DNA of 64,000 nucleotides, from NCBI RefSeq assembly GCF_000714715.1, contig NZ_JMFO01000017.1, forward strand, positions 1 to 64,000, given 5' to 3'. This DNA comes from Candidatus Magnetobacterium casense (GTDB lineage Bacteria > Nitrospirota > Thermodesulfovibrionia > Thermodesulfovibrionales > Magnetobacteriaceae). Positions within the stretch are counted from its first letter, which is position 1, and each line of letters begins with the position of its first letter. A program made the position numbers and the translations under genes. This document shows, piece by piece, positions 8,056 through 15,377 of the stretch. A model generated the notes under the pieces. That model was given only the letters and a program-made list of their open reading frames with translations. It was not told where the DNA came from and did not search any database.

Positions 8056-9837
8056 TCACATTCTCTCAGGAATATCAATCCCCAAGAGATGTAGCACCAA
8101 GTTGATTTCACAGAGACAGAGCTTTGATAATGCAAGCCATGAAGATTGAAGGTCAGTATCTTTCTCGCTAAGTATATGACATTGCAAATAAAACCTGCTA
8201 AATATTTGAGACATATCATAAATGAAATCGCAAAGATAATGTGGAGTTCGTTCAATATATGCATTAATGATTGTGTCTGGAAGCATACAAAGACTTAGCA
8301 TTAACTCACGTTCAATAGCAAGAGTGGGTGGTAAAATAGAGCCAGGGTATATGTTCTTTTCTTCAGCTTTACACAAGATAGACTTTATTCTAACTGCAGT
8401 ATAAAGAAGGTAAGGCCCAGTTTTACCTTCAAATTTAGAGAATCTTTCAAGATCAAACACATAGTTAGATGTTCGATGATTACTTAAATCAGCAAACTTT
8501 AAAGCTGCAAGTCCAACTTTCTTAGAAATACTCTCACGTTCTGTAATATCGTACATTTTGGCTATGTCATTTTCCTCCATGCGAATAATTGCTTTTTCTT
8601 TAAGCATAGAAATGAGTTCTTTTAACTTCATAACACCGCCAGCTCTTGTTTTGAAAGGTTTTCCATCAGTTCCGCACATTGTTCCAAAAGCAATATGTTC
8701 TAATGCGACATCTCTTGCTAGTGAAATGAGACGAGCAGACCTGAAAACCTGTTCAAAGTGAAGAGATTGGCGCTTATCAACTACATATAGAATTATATCT
8801 GCATGAAAGTCCTTAACCCGTTCTTCAATTGTCGCCAAGTCTGTCGTGCTATACAAATATCCACCGTCAGACTTTACAAGAATAAGTGGGGGTATTTCCT
8901 TCTTATCTGTATGGCTATTAACAGGAATCACTAGGGCACCTTCACTCTCCTGAATGTAACCTTTTGCCTTCAACTCTGCAATCAAAGATGGTAATCGATC
9001 ATTATAATAACTTTCTCCACGCCAAAGATCGAATGTTACAGATAGATTTTCAAAATCTTTCTTCAATTCTTGCATTGAAATTCTAACAAAATGCCTCCAA
9101 AGAGCATAGTATCCAGGGCTTAGTTGTTGAAGTTCACGTGTTGCTTTTTGAGCCGCCTCCATATCAATCTTGTTATTTTTACAACGCATTGAGGCAACTG
9201 GATACATTTCCTCAAGAGTATTAATTGTAATTGATAACTCTTCAGGATAACTACCAGTGTGCGAAGTATCAAAATATGGGAGTTCTGGATTTCGTGCTTT
9301 CAACTCAGTAATGAGCATCCCCATCTGAAGGCCCCAATCTCCTAAGTGAATATCGCTTGTGACTTGATGTCCCAGGAATCTAAATAGTCGCTGTAAGCTA
9401 TCGCCAATTATCGTGGCCCGAAGATGACCAACATGCATTGGTTTTGCCACGTTAGGACCGCCAAAATCGATAATTACGTTCTTCGGTTTTGATACAAATG
9501 GACAGCATAGACGCTCATCTATAGACATTTGTATTACATGAGTTGTTAAAAAATCATCAGATAAATTGATATTAATGAAACCTGCCCCCGCAACAGACAG
9601 ACTATAAAATATATCCTTCTTTTCAAGAGTTTCTATAATCATTTGCGCTATATCACGAGGATTCTTCTTGTAAATCTTTGCCACAGACAGGGCACCATTA
9701 CATTGAAACTGACCTAAATCTGGTCTGTCTGAAATTACAACCCGGCCAAATTTAGCATCAAATCCGAGGACTTCAAATGCGTTTGAAAAGAACATTGTAA
9801 GTTGCTCTATTAATGTTAATATCGCCATATCTTTCAT
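8056..9837 (-). CDS. argS: Complete arginyl-tRNA synthetase of a divergent type (island copy)
   Basis: Charges tRNA-Arg with arginine. The 593-residue protein is full length: N-terminal tRNA D-loop-binding domain (to about 115), HIGH motif as HVGH at 135-138 (within GGPNVAKPMHVGHLR), the class I core, and a C-terminal DALR domain ending in HLLGIDIPERM. The KMSKS position reads FKTRAGG (395-401), the non-canonical form I recall from E. coli-type ArgRS, whereas the native remnant has canonical MSKR. The two genes are therefore from different lineages, not a tandem duplication. It has its own promoter and AGGAGG 10 bases before the ATG. Since the native gene is gutted, this copy presumably supplies the essential activity. 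The AT-rich composition indicates horizontal acquisition. Confidence 0.93.
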   Translation of the reverse strand: MKDMAILTLIEQLTMFFSNAFEVLGFDAKFGRVVISDRPDLGQFQCNGALSVAKIYKKNPRDIAQMIIETLEKKDIFYSLSVAGAGFININLSDDFLTTHVIQMSIDERLCCPFVSKPKNVIIDFGGPNVAKPMHVGHLRATIIGDSLQRLFRFLGHQVTSDIHLGDWGLQMGMLITELKARNPELPYFDTSHTGSYPEELSITINTLEEMYPVASMRCKNNKIDMEAAQKATRELQQLSPGYYALWRHFVRISMQELKKDFENLSVTFDLWRGESYYNDRLPSLIAELKAKGYIQESEGALVIPVNSHTDKKEIPPLILVKSDGGYLYSTTDLATIEERVKDFHADIILYVVDKRQSLHFEQVFRSARLISLARDVALEHIAFGTMCGTDGKPFKTRAGGVMKLKELISMLKEKAIIRMEENDIAKMYDITERESISKKVGLAALKFADLSNHRTSNYVFDLERFSKFEGKTGPYLLYTAVRIKSILCKAEEKNIYPGSILPPTLAIERELMLSLCMLPDTIINAYIERTPHYLCDFIYDMSQIFSRFYLQCHILSEKDTDLQSSWLALSKLCLCEINLVLHLLGIDIPERM

Positions 9838-9892
9838 ATCTGCAATCCCTCCTATAAGTCCATCGATGACAACACCCTCATTCGGTATTTAT

Positions 9893-9921
9893 AGTCTACA
9901 ACAAAATTATACTTCTGTCAA
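9893..9921 (-). promoter_or_regulatory. Promoter of the argS island operon
   Basis: Minus-strand TTGACA (9916-9921) and TAGACT (9893-9898) are spaced by 17 bases. The predicted start leaves a leader of about 50 bases with an AGGAGG ribosome site at 9848-9853. The promoter lies inside the inserted segment, so the island carries its own expression signal. Confidence 0.7.
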
Positions 9922-9943
9922 TCGCTTTTTGCAAATCTGTTGC

Positions 9944-10438
9944 TTATTCTATGTAGAACTCCCGCTCGACAACGTACCCGGCACTTTGCAGCAGGTTTGA
10001 CAGGGCATTGCCCAAGGCTGCCCCCCGACCATGTCCAACGTGCAACGGCCCCGTTGGGTTGGCGCTGACAAACTCTATCAACACCCGCCTGCCATGACCG
10101 ACATCAACCCTCAAGCGCAACTGCCGCTCCTTGTACAAGAGCCTCAGTTGTTCGTACAGGTAGTCTCTCTTAAACCTGAAGTTTATAAACCCCGGTCCTG
10201 CCACCTCTATGGAGTCAAAGGCCGCAATATCCCCCTGGGGCATCCCCCTGATGGCGGAGATGATCTCCTGCGCTATGGCCCGCGGCGCTTTACGCAAAAC
10301 ACCGGCAAGCCCCAGGGCAACCGGCGTTGATACATCCCCCTGCGACTGCACCTTTGGTATCTCCACTTCCACATAATCGGCTTCTATGCCCATGCCCGCA
10401 ACGGCCTTTAATACTATCTCTCTTATCATAAAAAACAT
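9944..10438 (-). pseudogene. argS: Native arginyl-tRNA synthetase, 5' remnant
   Basis: Encodes the N-terminal domain and the start of the catalytic core of ArgRS, including EFVSANPTGPLHVGH (HVGH at 133-136) up to YVVEREFYI, then stops after one foreign codon. A second in-frame ATG at 10429 (MIREIVLKAV) is the more typical family start; an AGAAGG motif just before 10438 sits too close to the first ATG. The composition matches the surrounding chromosome, not the island. It pairs with the remnant at 4727-5436; together they lack the central region, so the native enzyme is inactive. Confidence 0.92.
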
Positions 10439-10626
10439 TCCCTTCTAAGGACTATTCAGGTTGGAAACCATAATCTGCGCATTATGAAGTATCCATGAGG
10501 TATTGTAGCATAAGTCTCCTGCATTTTGTTTGGTGAAAGAGGTTATGGTTCAGGACAATCGCATCAGAGCAGGTTTGGCAGTACCACAATCAACAGTGGT
10601 TGCCGGGATTCAAGTCACTTTTATAC

Positions 10627-10692
10627 CTTCATAATATGGCACGTTACTGTGCCCGAACAATGTACCCACGTTTAAAATGGAGTACTACCATT
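10627..10692. repeat. Dispersed spacer repeat, copy 1
   Basis: This stretch (containing CCACGTTTAAAATGGAG) aligns, with scattered substitutions, to 16177-16236 (CCACGTTTGAATGGAA). Both lie in intergenic DNA. It is distinct from the GC-rich repeat family and too short to code. Confidence 0.5.
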
Positions 10693-10725
10693 TGTTGTAC
10701 CATCTCCTGACTCTTGAAAGACAGG

Positions 10726-10755
10726 TTGACAAAAATTCTGCTACAGTGTTATGAT
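10726..10755 (+). promoter_or_regulatory. Sigma-70-like promoter
   Basis: TTGACA (10726-10731) and TATGAT (10750-10755) with an 18-base spacer. The expected transcription start (about 10762) coincides with an ATG at 10761. Confidence 0.6.
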
Positions 10756-10760
10756 GCTGT

Positions 10761-10856
10761 ATGAATAAGTACAACAGAGAGAGCGTTATGGGGCAGTTTT
10801 CAGGGGTGTTTCCTGCGCTCACAACTCACAACTCACAACTCACAACTCACAACTAA
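10761..10856 (+). CDS. Possible 31-residue leaderless peptide
   Basis: ATG at 10761 directly follows a good promoter; the frame ends at TAA 10854-10856. The peptide begins MNKYNRESVMGQF and its C-terminal part is encoded by the 7-base tandem repeat. No similarity is recognised. Promoter-to-ATG spacing is the only support, so it could be noncoding. Confidence 0.25.
   Translation: MNKYNRESVMGQFSGVFPALTTHNSQLTTHN
10818..10852 (+). repeat. Five tandem copies of CTCACAA
   Basis: Perfect 7-base repeats at 10818, 10825, 10832, 10839 and 10846, with a partial sixth. Such arrays change copy number by slippage; each change would shift the frame of the small reading frame it lies in. Confidence 0.9.
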
Positions 10857-11099
10857 GTCTACTTCATCTAATCTGTTTTGTCAATACTGGCATTTTAGCG
10901 TGTCTTCTTTGTACCTGCGAGGGGTGCGTTGCCGTAAACAAAATGCCATGCCGGAGCACCTTTGAGTAGAGGAGGTGAATTATCATGCATCAAGTGTAAT
11001 ATAAGACATGCTTAGAGAGAGGTTACTTTTGAGTTCATGGGGTTAGCATACATGCGTATGCGGATTAAGACAGAGATTTAGGAATAAGGAGGCAACCAG

Positions 11100-14000
11100 A
11101 TGAGTAGAAGCAGAAGTATAATCAAGACGTTGTTGTTAGTATTGGCGTTGTTTCTGTGCCTATCGGGCAACGGTTACAGTAAGGCAGAGAACGATTTTAA
11201 CAGTGACAACAGGACGGACGTGCTGTGGTATAACATCGATAGCGGGGATGTTGTTACGTGGGCAATGAACGGCAAGGCGGTAAGCAAGGTATCCGTATTG
11301 GCAACGGGCCGGGAACTGATGTGGCAGATAGTTGGTACGGGTGACTTTGACAAGGACGGCGTTACCGATATCTTGTGGCAGAATACGAGCACAGGCGAGG
11401 TGTCTGTGTGGTTGAAGAACGGTTCCCAAAAGGTATCAATCGTGACCTTTGCGGGGACGAAGTGGGAGGTCAAGGCAATAGGGGACTTTGACGGTGACGG
11501 CAAGAGCGATATACTTTGGCAGGACAAAACAACAGGCGACATATGTCTATGGCTTATGAACGGCGGGACAATCAAGACAAATCAGGAGATATCGTTTAGC
11601 GCCCTTAGTGGTTGGGAGGTCAAGGCCGTAGGCGATTTTGACGGTGATGGCAATAGCGATATCTTGTGGCGCCACAGTAGTACATACGCAATAGCGATAT
11701 GGTTTATGAACGGGGTGAAGGTGAAGTCGGCAACCCCATCGGCACAGGTAGGCAGCGAGTGGTTAATCAGGGGTATTGCTGACTTTGACGGAGACGGCAA
11801 GAGCGATATCATGTGGCAGAACAGCAACACGGGTATGCTTTACACATGGTTAATGGACGGTACAAAGGTAAAGCCATCCAGCGGGATACCTGTTACCCCG
11901 GAAAAGATACAGCAGATATCGTTGACAACCTGGCGTATTCAGGACATAGGTGATTTTGACGGTAACGGTAAGAGCGATATCCTGTGGTACAACCCATCAA
12001 CTAATGAGTTTGCCGTATGGCTGATGGATGGGGTGTCCATCAAAGACTATGGTTTTACAACAAAGCTTGATAAAGGCAGTTGGAAGAGCATCCCCAGCGG
12101 CAGCAACATAATACCGTTGTTCAATACGGGTATTTCAGCAAGCAATCTAAGCCCAACGCAGGGTTATTCAGCTACCGCAGTAACAATAAAGGGGTCAGGA
12201 TTTACCAATAAGTCGCAGGTGACATTTGGGAGTTATGCGGTCAAGGACGTGAGTTTTGTCTCTGAGAATGAGCTTGTCGTTTATGTGCCGTTTGCAGTGC
12301 TTGACGGCAAGGTATCAGGGCTTCCAAAAGGGGCATATTCAGTGAGTGTAGACGGCAAGAACGTGGGTAGTTTTTCAGCATTGGCATTGCCCGATAACCC
12401 TAACCCATCAGGGGCGGTTCTAAAGGATACAGTGAGTGCAATGACCGATAACTTTGTCGCAAGTAAGGAGGCTATACAGTCAGGAATAGCAACAGTGAAG
12501 TCATCCACAACAGACGCTAACCTGATAGCGTTTCTTGATCAAATGAGCGGTGTGTTACCTGATTTGGAGACATTCTTACGCAATGGTGCATCAGATAACA
12601 TTGATGAAATAGACCCTGCAACATTGGCTGTGATTGAACAAACAATCCTTGCCAATAACAGGGCATTGAATTTCAAGGCCGCCTCTCCAGCCAAACCTCA
12701 AGGTTCTTTACCAAACAAGTCAACCGCAAGAGGTACAGGAAAAAAATGTGACGATATAGGTGGTGATAAATGGTTATTAGATCGTACAGATGTAACGACC
12801 GGGATATTTGCATATGAGACAGGTGATGCAGTTTTAACAATATGTGGCTTTGTAGCTGATCCAAGATGGGCGTGTGCATGCCAAGTAACTGAGGCAATAT
12901 CTAAGATTACTTGGGCAAGTAAATTTTTTGAGTTAGCAGAATACGGTAGTTTTAACGGTATTACTCTTGATGCTGACATTGGAAAAGTAGGAATACCTAC
13001 CCAGTCTGCTTTAACGTTAGAACTTGCACCAGATGAAACATCGCAGTTGAAGGCGTCAATCAGGACTGCCGATGATATTGATTCAGAGTTAGCTAAATTA
13101 CTATCATTGATTTCTAGTATAGACAGCCTTATATCGTCAACGTCCTGCAACCGTCCTTCACTGTTTCAAAAAATTCACATCTTAGGAGAGTTAGCCTCAA
13201 AAGTGTCTCATCCTGATTCTCAGAATGAAAAGGTTTGTCCTGTTAGTTTCTCAAAGGTTGAACGTGCGTCCCCTGAGCCAAAATTTTTATATGGCTATCT
13301 TTTGTCTGTAGAGGATAACGGTAACATTTCCTGGGCAGATAAAACTGGAAAGAGACAAAGCCGTCTCGATAGTGCAATGACGTATTTTAGGGTCAAGCCT
13401 ACTTATCTGACACTAAGAGAGAAATTACTCATAGATCATTATGCCGTAATCGTTAAGAATTATGCCAAATCCGGCCCCGTTCTTGAGGTTGATAAGGCAT
13501 CTGGTAATGTAGGCGATACGTTTAACTTTACGGGCAGGTATTTCACGAAGTCCGGTTCCGTTGAGTTTTCCATAACAGGCAGTGAAGGCAGCGATGTCGG
13601 GTATGACGTCATGACCCTTACAGCAGATGATAAAGGTCAGATATCACAACCCTACAAGCCTACCAGTGCAGGTACATATACCATGTCGGCAAAAGATTTG
13701 AAGACCGGAGCCAGGACATCTAATGTTTCCATAACAGTAGCAGGTAGCAATGGCAAGCGCTTTAAGGATAACGGAGACGGCTCAATGACGGATACATATA
13801 CCGGCCTGCAGTGGATGAAAAAAGCTGACGGGTGTAACGGCTATGTGACGTGGGATGTAGCGAATACCTGTGTGCCTTCAGGCTGGAGGTTGCCAACGAT
13901 ACAGGAGTTGTATACCCTTTGCAGGGAGGACGGGACTACAACAGGGTTAGACCTCAATGCAACCAACTGGTATTATTGTAACGGCCATGCTGTTGATCGT

Positions 14001-14177
14001 ACAACACAGCTTAGGGACGATGGTTTTGATGTGCTCACGATCCTCTACTGGTCCTCTACTACCCTCGCTAGCGATACGTCCTACGCATGGTTCGTCCACA
14101 TGGGCTACGGCCTCGTCCTCGCCAACGGCAAGTCCCACAGCTACATCTATGTATGGCCAGTTCGTTCCGGACATTGA
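11100..14177 (+). CDS. Secreted FG-GAP/VCBS-IPT protein with C-terminal DUF1566 domain
   Basis: A 1025-residue exported protein. Residues 1-27 are a signal peptide (TLLLVLALFLCLSG). Residues 30-335 hold about six FG-GAP-like repeats with calcium-type loops (GDFDGDGKSDILW), predicting a beta-propeller. An IPT/TIG domain follows (about 345-425: LSPTQGYSATAVTIKGSGF), then a long unassigned region with several cysteines. A DUF1566/Lcl C-terminal domain with C-type-lectin-like character covers about 885-1025 (DNGDGSMTDTYTGLQWMK to WPVRSGH). The last 45 codons switch abruptly to C-ending codons (CTC, GTC, TAC, TCC) around YWSSTT and YAW, the pattern of retroelement-diversified variable regions; no reverse transcriptase or template repeat is in the window. 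Start set by AAGGAGG. Probable role: surface ligand binding or adhesion. Confidence 0.85.
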   Translation: MSRSRSIIKTLLLVLALFLCLSGNGYSKAENDFNSDNRTDVLWYNIDSGDVVTWAMNGKAVSKVSVLATGRELMWQIVGTGDFDKDGVTDILWQNTSTGEVSVWLKNGSQKVSIVTFAGTKWEVKAIGDFDGDGKSDILWQDKTTGDICLWLMNGGTIKTNQEISFSALSGWEVKAVGDFDGDGNSDILWRHSSTYAIAIWFMNGVKVKSATPSAQVGSEWLIRGIADFDGDGKSDIMWQNSNTGMLYTWLMDGTKVKPSSGIPVTPEKIQQISLTTWRIQDIGDFDGNGKSDILWYNPSTNEFAVWLMDGVSIKDYGFTTKLDKGSWKSIPSGSNIIPLFNTGISASNLSPTQGYSATAVTIKGSGFTNKSQVTFGSYAVKDVSFVSENELVVYVPFAVLDGKVSGLPKGAYSVSVDGKNVGSFSALALPDNPNPSGAVLKDTVSAMTDNFVASKEAIQSGIATVKSSTTDANLIAFLDQMSGVLPDLETFLRNGASDNIDEIDPATLAVIEQTILANNRALNFKAASPAKPQGSLPNKSTARGTGKKCDDIGGDKWLLDRTDVTTGIFAYETGDAVLTICGFVADPRWACACQVTEAISKITWASKFFELAEYGSFNGITLDADIGKVGIPTQSALTLELAPDETSQLKASIRTADDIDSELAKLLSLISSIDSLISSTSCNRPSLFQKIHILGELASKVSHPDSQNEKVCPVSFSKVERASPEPKFLYGYLLSVEDNGNISWADKTGKRQSRLDSAMTYFRVKPTYLTLREKLLIDHYAVIVKNYAKSGPVLEVDKASGNVGDTFNFTGRYFTKSGSVEFSITGSEGSDVGYDVMTLTADDKGQISQPYKPTSAGTYTMSAKDLKTGARTSNVSITVAGSNGKRFKDNGDGSMTDTYTGLQWMKKADGCNGYVTWDVANTCVPSGWRLPTIQELYTLCREDGTTTGLDLNATNWYYCNGHAVDRTTQLRDDGFDVLTILYWSSTTLASDTSYAWFVHMGYGLVLANGKSHSYIYVWPVRSGH

Positions 14178-14219
14178 TTATTCGGTCATTTGGCCATTTG
14201 GTTCTTTGTTTTTTTGGGT

Positions 14220-14249
14220 GCAGGGCTTTAGCCCTGCCCAATTTTTTTT
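14220..14249 (+). terminator. Intrinsic terminator after the FG-GAP gene
   Basis: GCAGGGC-TTTA-GCCCTGC (14220-14237) forms a perfect 7-bp stem, followed by CCA and a run of eight T. Confidence 0.9.
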
Positions 14250-14300
14250 CACGAATCGGCTCGCTGCATTAACTTTACCATAACCTTGGAGTGTGTCGGA

Positions 14301-14350
14301 AATACCTCGCAGCACAGTTGCAGAATGAGTGCAGGACGTGGTATGATAGA
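14301..14350 (+). repeat. Duplicated promoter-like module, copy 1
   Basis: The segment from CCTCGCAGCACAGTTGCAG to GGTATGATA recurs with few changes at 15302-15345. In both copies a TTGCAG and a -10 hexamer (TATGAT here, 14342-14347) are 18 bases apart. Here it points toward brnT. Confidence 0.6.
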
Positions 14351-14443
14351 AGGCAGAGGGGGAAAATTATAGCGATGCATGGGTGCCTGAGAGGGCGAAC
14401 ATTAGGCAAAACGATGAAGACCACTGCTTTCCGCCATGCCGCC

Positions 14444-14472
14444 TTGACATGTATAGACAAATTGTCTACAAT
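14444..14472 (+). promoter_or_regulatory. brnT promoter overlapped by a palindromic operator
   Basis: TTGACA (14444-14449) and TACAAT (14467-14472) have a 17-base spacer. TAGACAA-A-TTGTCTA (14454-14468) is a perfect 7-bp inverted repeat filling the spacer and entering the -10. The ATG at 14478 lies at the expected transcription start, so brnT would be leaderless. The palindrome is the natural site for autorepression by the BrnA-BrnT complex. Confidence 0.7.
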
Positions 14473-14477
14473 ATGAT

Positions 14478-14744
14478 ATGTTTGAGTGGGATGAAGCAAA
14501 ACGGCAAAAAAATCTCGATAAACATCGCCTCGACTTTCGGGATGCGCGGGTGGTGTTTGACGGTCGAAAAGCGGTTCATGTGCCAGCCTTCAAAAATGCT
14601 GAGTCCCGTTTTGCTTCTGTCGCCATTGTTGGCGAGAAGTTTTACACGGTTGTGTGGACGTGGCGGGAAGATCGCCGCCGTATAATATCTTTTAGGAGGT
14701 CGCGCGATGGCGAGGAAAGAGCATATCGTCAAATACACGGATAA
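14478..14744 (+). CDS. brnT: BrnT-family ribonuclease toxin
   Basis: An 88-residue protein with the BrnT layout: FEWDEAKRQKNLDKHRLDF at the N-terminus, ARVVFDG, a central strand (VAIVGEKFYTVVWT) and the basic ending RRIISFRRSRDGEERAY. BrnT toxins have a RelE-like fold, cleave RNA and are neutralised by BrnA. The gene overlaps brnA by 38 bases, the usual toxin-first order. Promoter and start codon suggest a leaderless message. The pair lies between two DUF1566 copies, consistent with mobile behaviour. Confidence 0.9.
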   Translation: MFEWDEAKRQKNLDKHRLDFRDARVVFDGRKAVHVPAFKNAESRFASVAIVGEKFYTVVWTWREDRRRIISFRRSRDGEERAYRQIHG

Positions 14745-15045
14745 AGAATTGAGCAGGCTGGTGCAGCGGGATGGGACGCTTTCCGATTGGGATAAGGCCG
14801 CCAGCATGACACAGGCAGAGATCGAGGACTGTGTTGCCTCGGATTCTGATGAGGCTGAAATGGTCATGGATTGGGATAACGTCACTGTAGAATTGCCGCA
14901 CCCTAAAGCCGTGCTTAACATGCAAATTGACAAGGACGTGCTTGACTACTTCCGTAAGACCGGCAAAGGCTACCAATCCCTCATTAATGCCGTTTTGCGG
15001 TCATATGTTGAACGGCGAGATCAGCACCATCACCACAAGGGATAA
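14707..15045 (+). CDS. brnA: BrnA-family antitoxin
   Basis: A 112-residue protein with an acidic middle (MTQAEIEDCVASDSDEAEMV) and a C-terminal ribbon-helix-helix-like segment (VLNMQIDKDVLDYFRKTGKG followed by YQSLINAVLRSYVE), as in BrnA antitoxins that bind BrnT and repress their own promoter. The start is supported by TAGGAGG a few bases upstream. The C-terminus carries a run of four histidines (DQHHHHKG), a natural curiosity. It overlaps the 3' end of brnT. Confidence 0.9.
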   Translation: MARKEHIVKYTDKELSRLVQRDGTLSDWDKAASMTQAEIEDCVASDSDEAEMVMDWDNVTVELPHPKAVLNMQIDKDVLDYFRKTGKGYQSLINAVLRSYVERRDQHHHHKG

Positions 15046-15065
15046 AAAGCAGATGAGCCTTTGAG

Positions 15066-15290
15066 GTGACCGAACGCAAGCACCTGACCGGCACGGATAA
15101 CGGCGATGGCTCAATGACAGACACATACACCGGCCTGCAGTGGATGAAAAACGCCGACGGCTGTAACGGCTATGCAAAGTGGGATGTGGCGAATACCTGT
15201 GTGCCATCAGGTTGGCGTCTGCCGACGATAGAGGAGTTGTATACCCTTTGCAGGGAGGATGAGAAGACAACAGGGTTAGATGCAATGCTA
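15066..15290 (+). pseudogene. Partial DUF1566 duplicate
   Basis: DNA at about 15093-15275 is a close copy of 13755-13935, the first half of the DUF1566 domain of the FG-GAP protein (TDTYTGLQWMKNADGCNGY, then WRLPTIEELYTLCRED). It lacks the upstream domains and the C-terminal variable part, diverging after TTGLDAML. The frame happens to stay open into the next gene, but a promoter and ribosome site in between indicate the two are separate. A leftover of duplication or recombination. Confidence 0.7.
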
Positions 15291-15291
15291 A

Positions 15292-15350
15292 ATACGGATC
15301 ACCTCGCAGCACGGTTGCAGAATGAGTGCGGGACGTGGTATAGTAAATGT
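15292..15350 (+). promoter_or_regulatory. Duplicated promoter-like module, copy 2
   Basis: Near-identical to the module at 14301-14350. TTGCAG (15315-15320) and TATAGT (15339-15344) are 18 bases apart and point into the coiled-coil nuclease-like gene. Confidence 0.6.
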
Positions 15351-15377
15351 AGACGATATGAAGGGAGGATTACAACG

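Larger units (their letters stand above)
5437..9949 (-). mobile_element. AT-rich island replacing the middle of argS
   Basis: Both edges are abrupt. The left edge is within a few bases of 5437, where native argS coding (KIERGYDEL) resumes; the right edge is near 9949, where the native reading (EREFYI) breaks. The interior is visibly AT-rich with long A/T runs, and all four genes share one strand with 8-base spacing or overlaps: argS2, nucleotidyltransferase, ALDH-like, methyltransferase. No integrase, transposase, terminal inverted repeats or target duplication was found, and about 160 codons of native argS are gone. That fits replacement by recombination better than simple transposition. Confidence 0.75.
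10439..11099. other. Spacer between argS remnant and the FG-GAP gene
   Basis: No large gene. It holds a dispersed repeat (10627-10692), a good promoter with a 31-codon leaderless reading frame (10726-10856), a 7-base tandem repeat, and at the right end the leader of the FG-GAP gene with an AAGGAGG site just before its ATG. Confidence 0.6.

Noticed and set aside
10633-10650. Sigma-54-like promoter TGGCACGTTACTGTGC
   Set aside because: The GG to GC distance is one base too long for a -24/-12 promoter.
14374-14476. A 34-codon frame between the promoter module and brnT
   Set aside because: It overlaps the brnT promoter and operator, lacks a clear ribosome site, and shows no similarity.
13755-15290. 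The DUF1566 half-copy as a retroelement template repeat
   Set aside because: The copied part is the conserved first half of the domain, not the variable C-terminus, and differences are not restricted to adenines.
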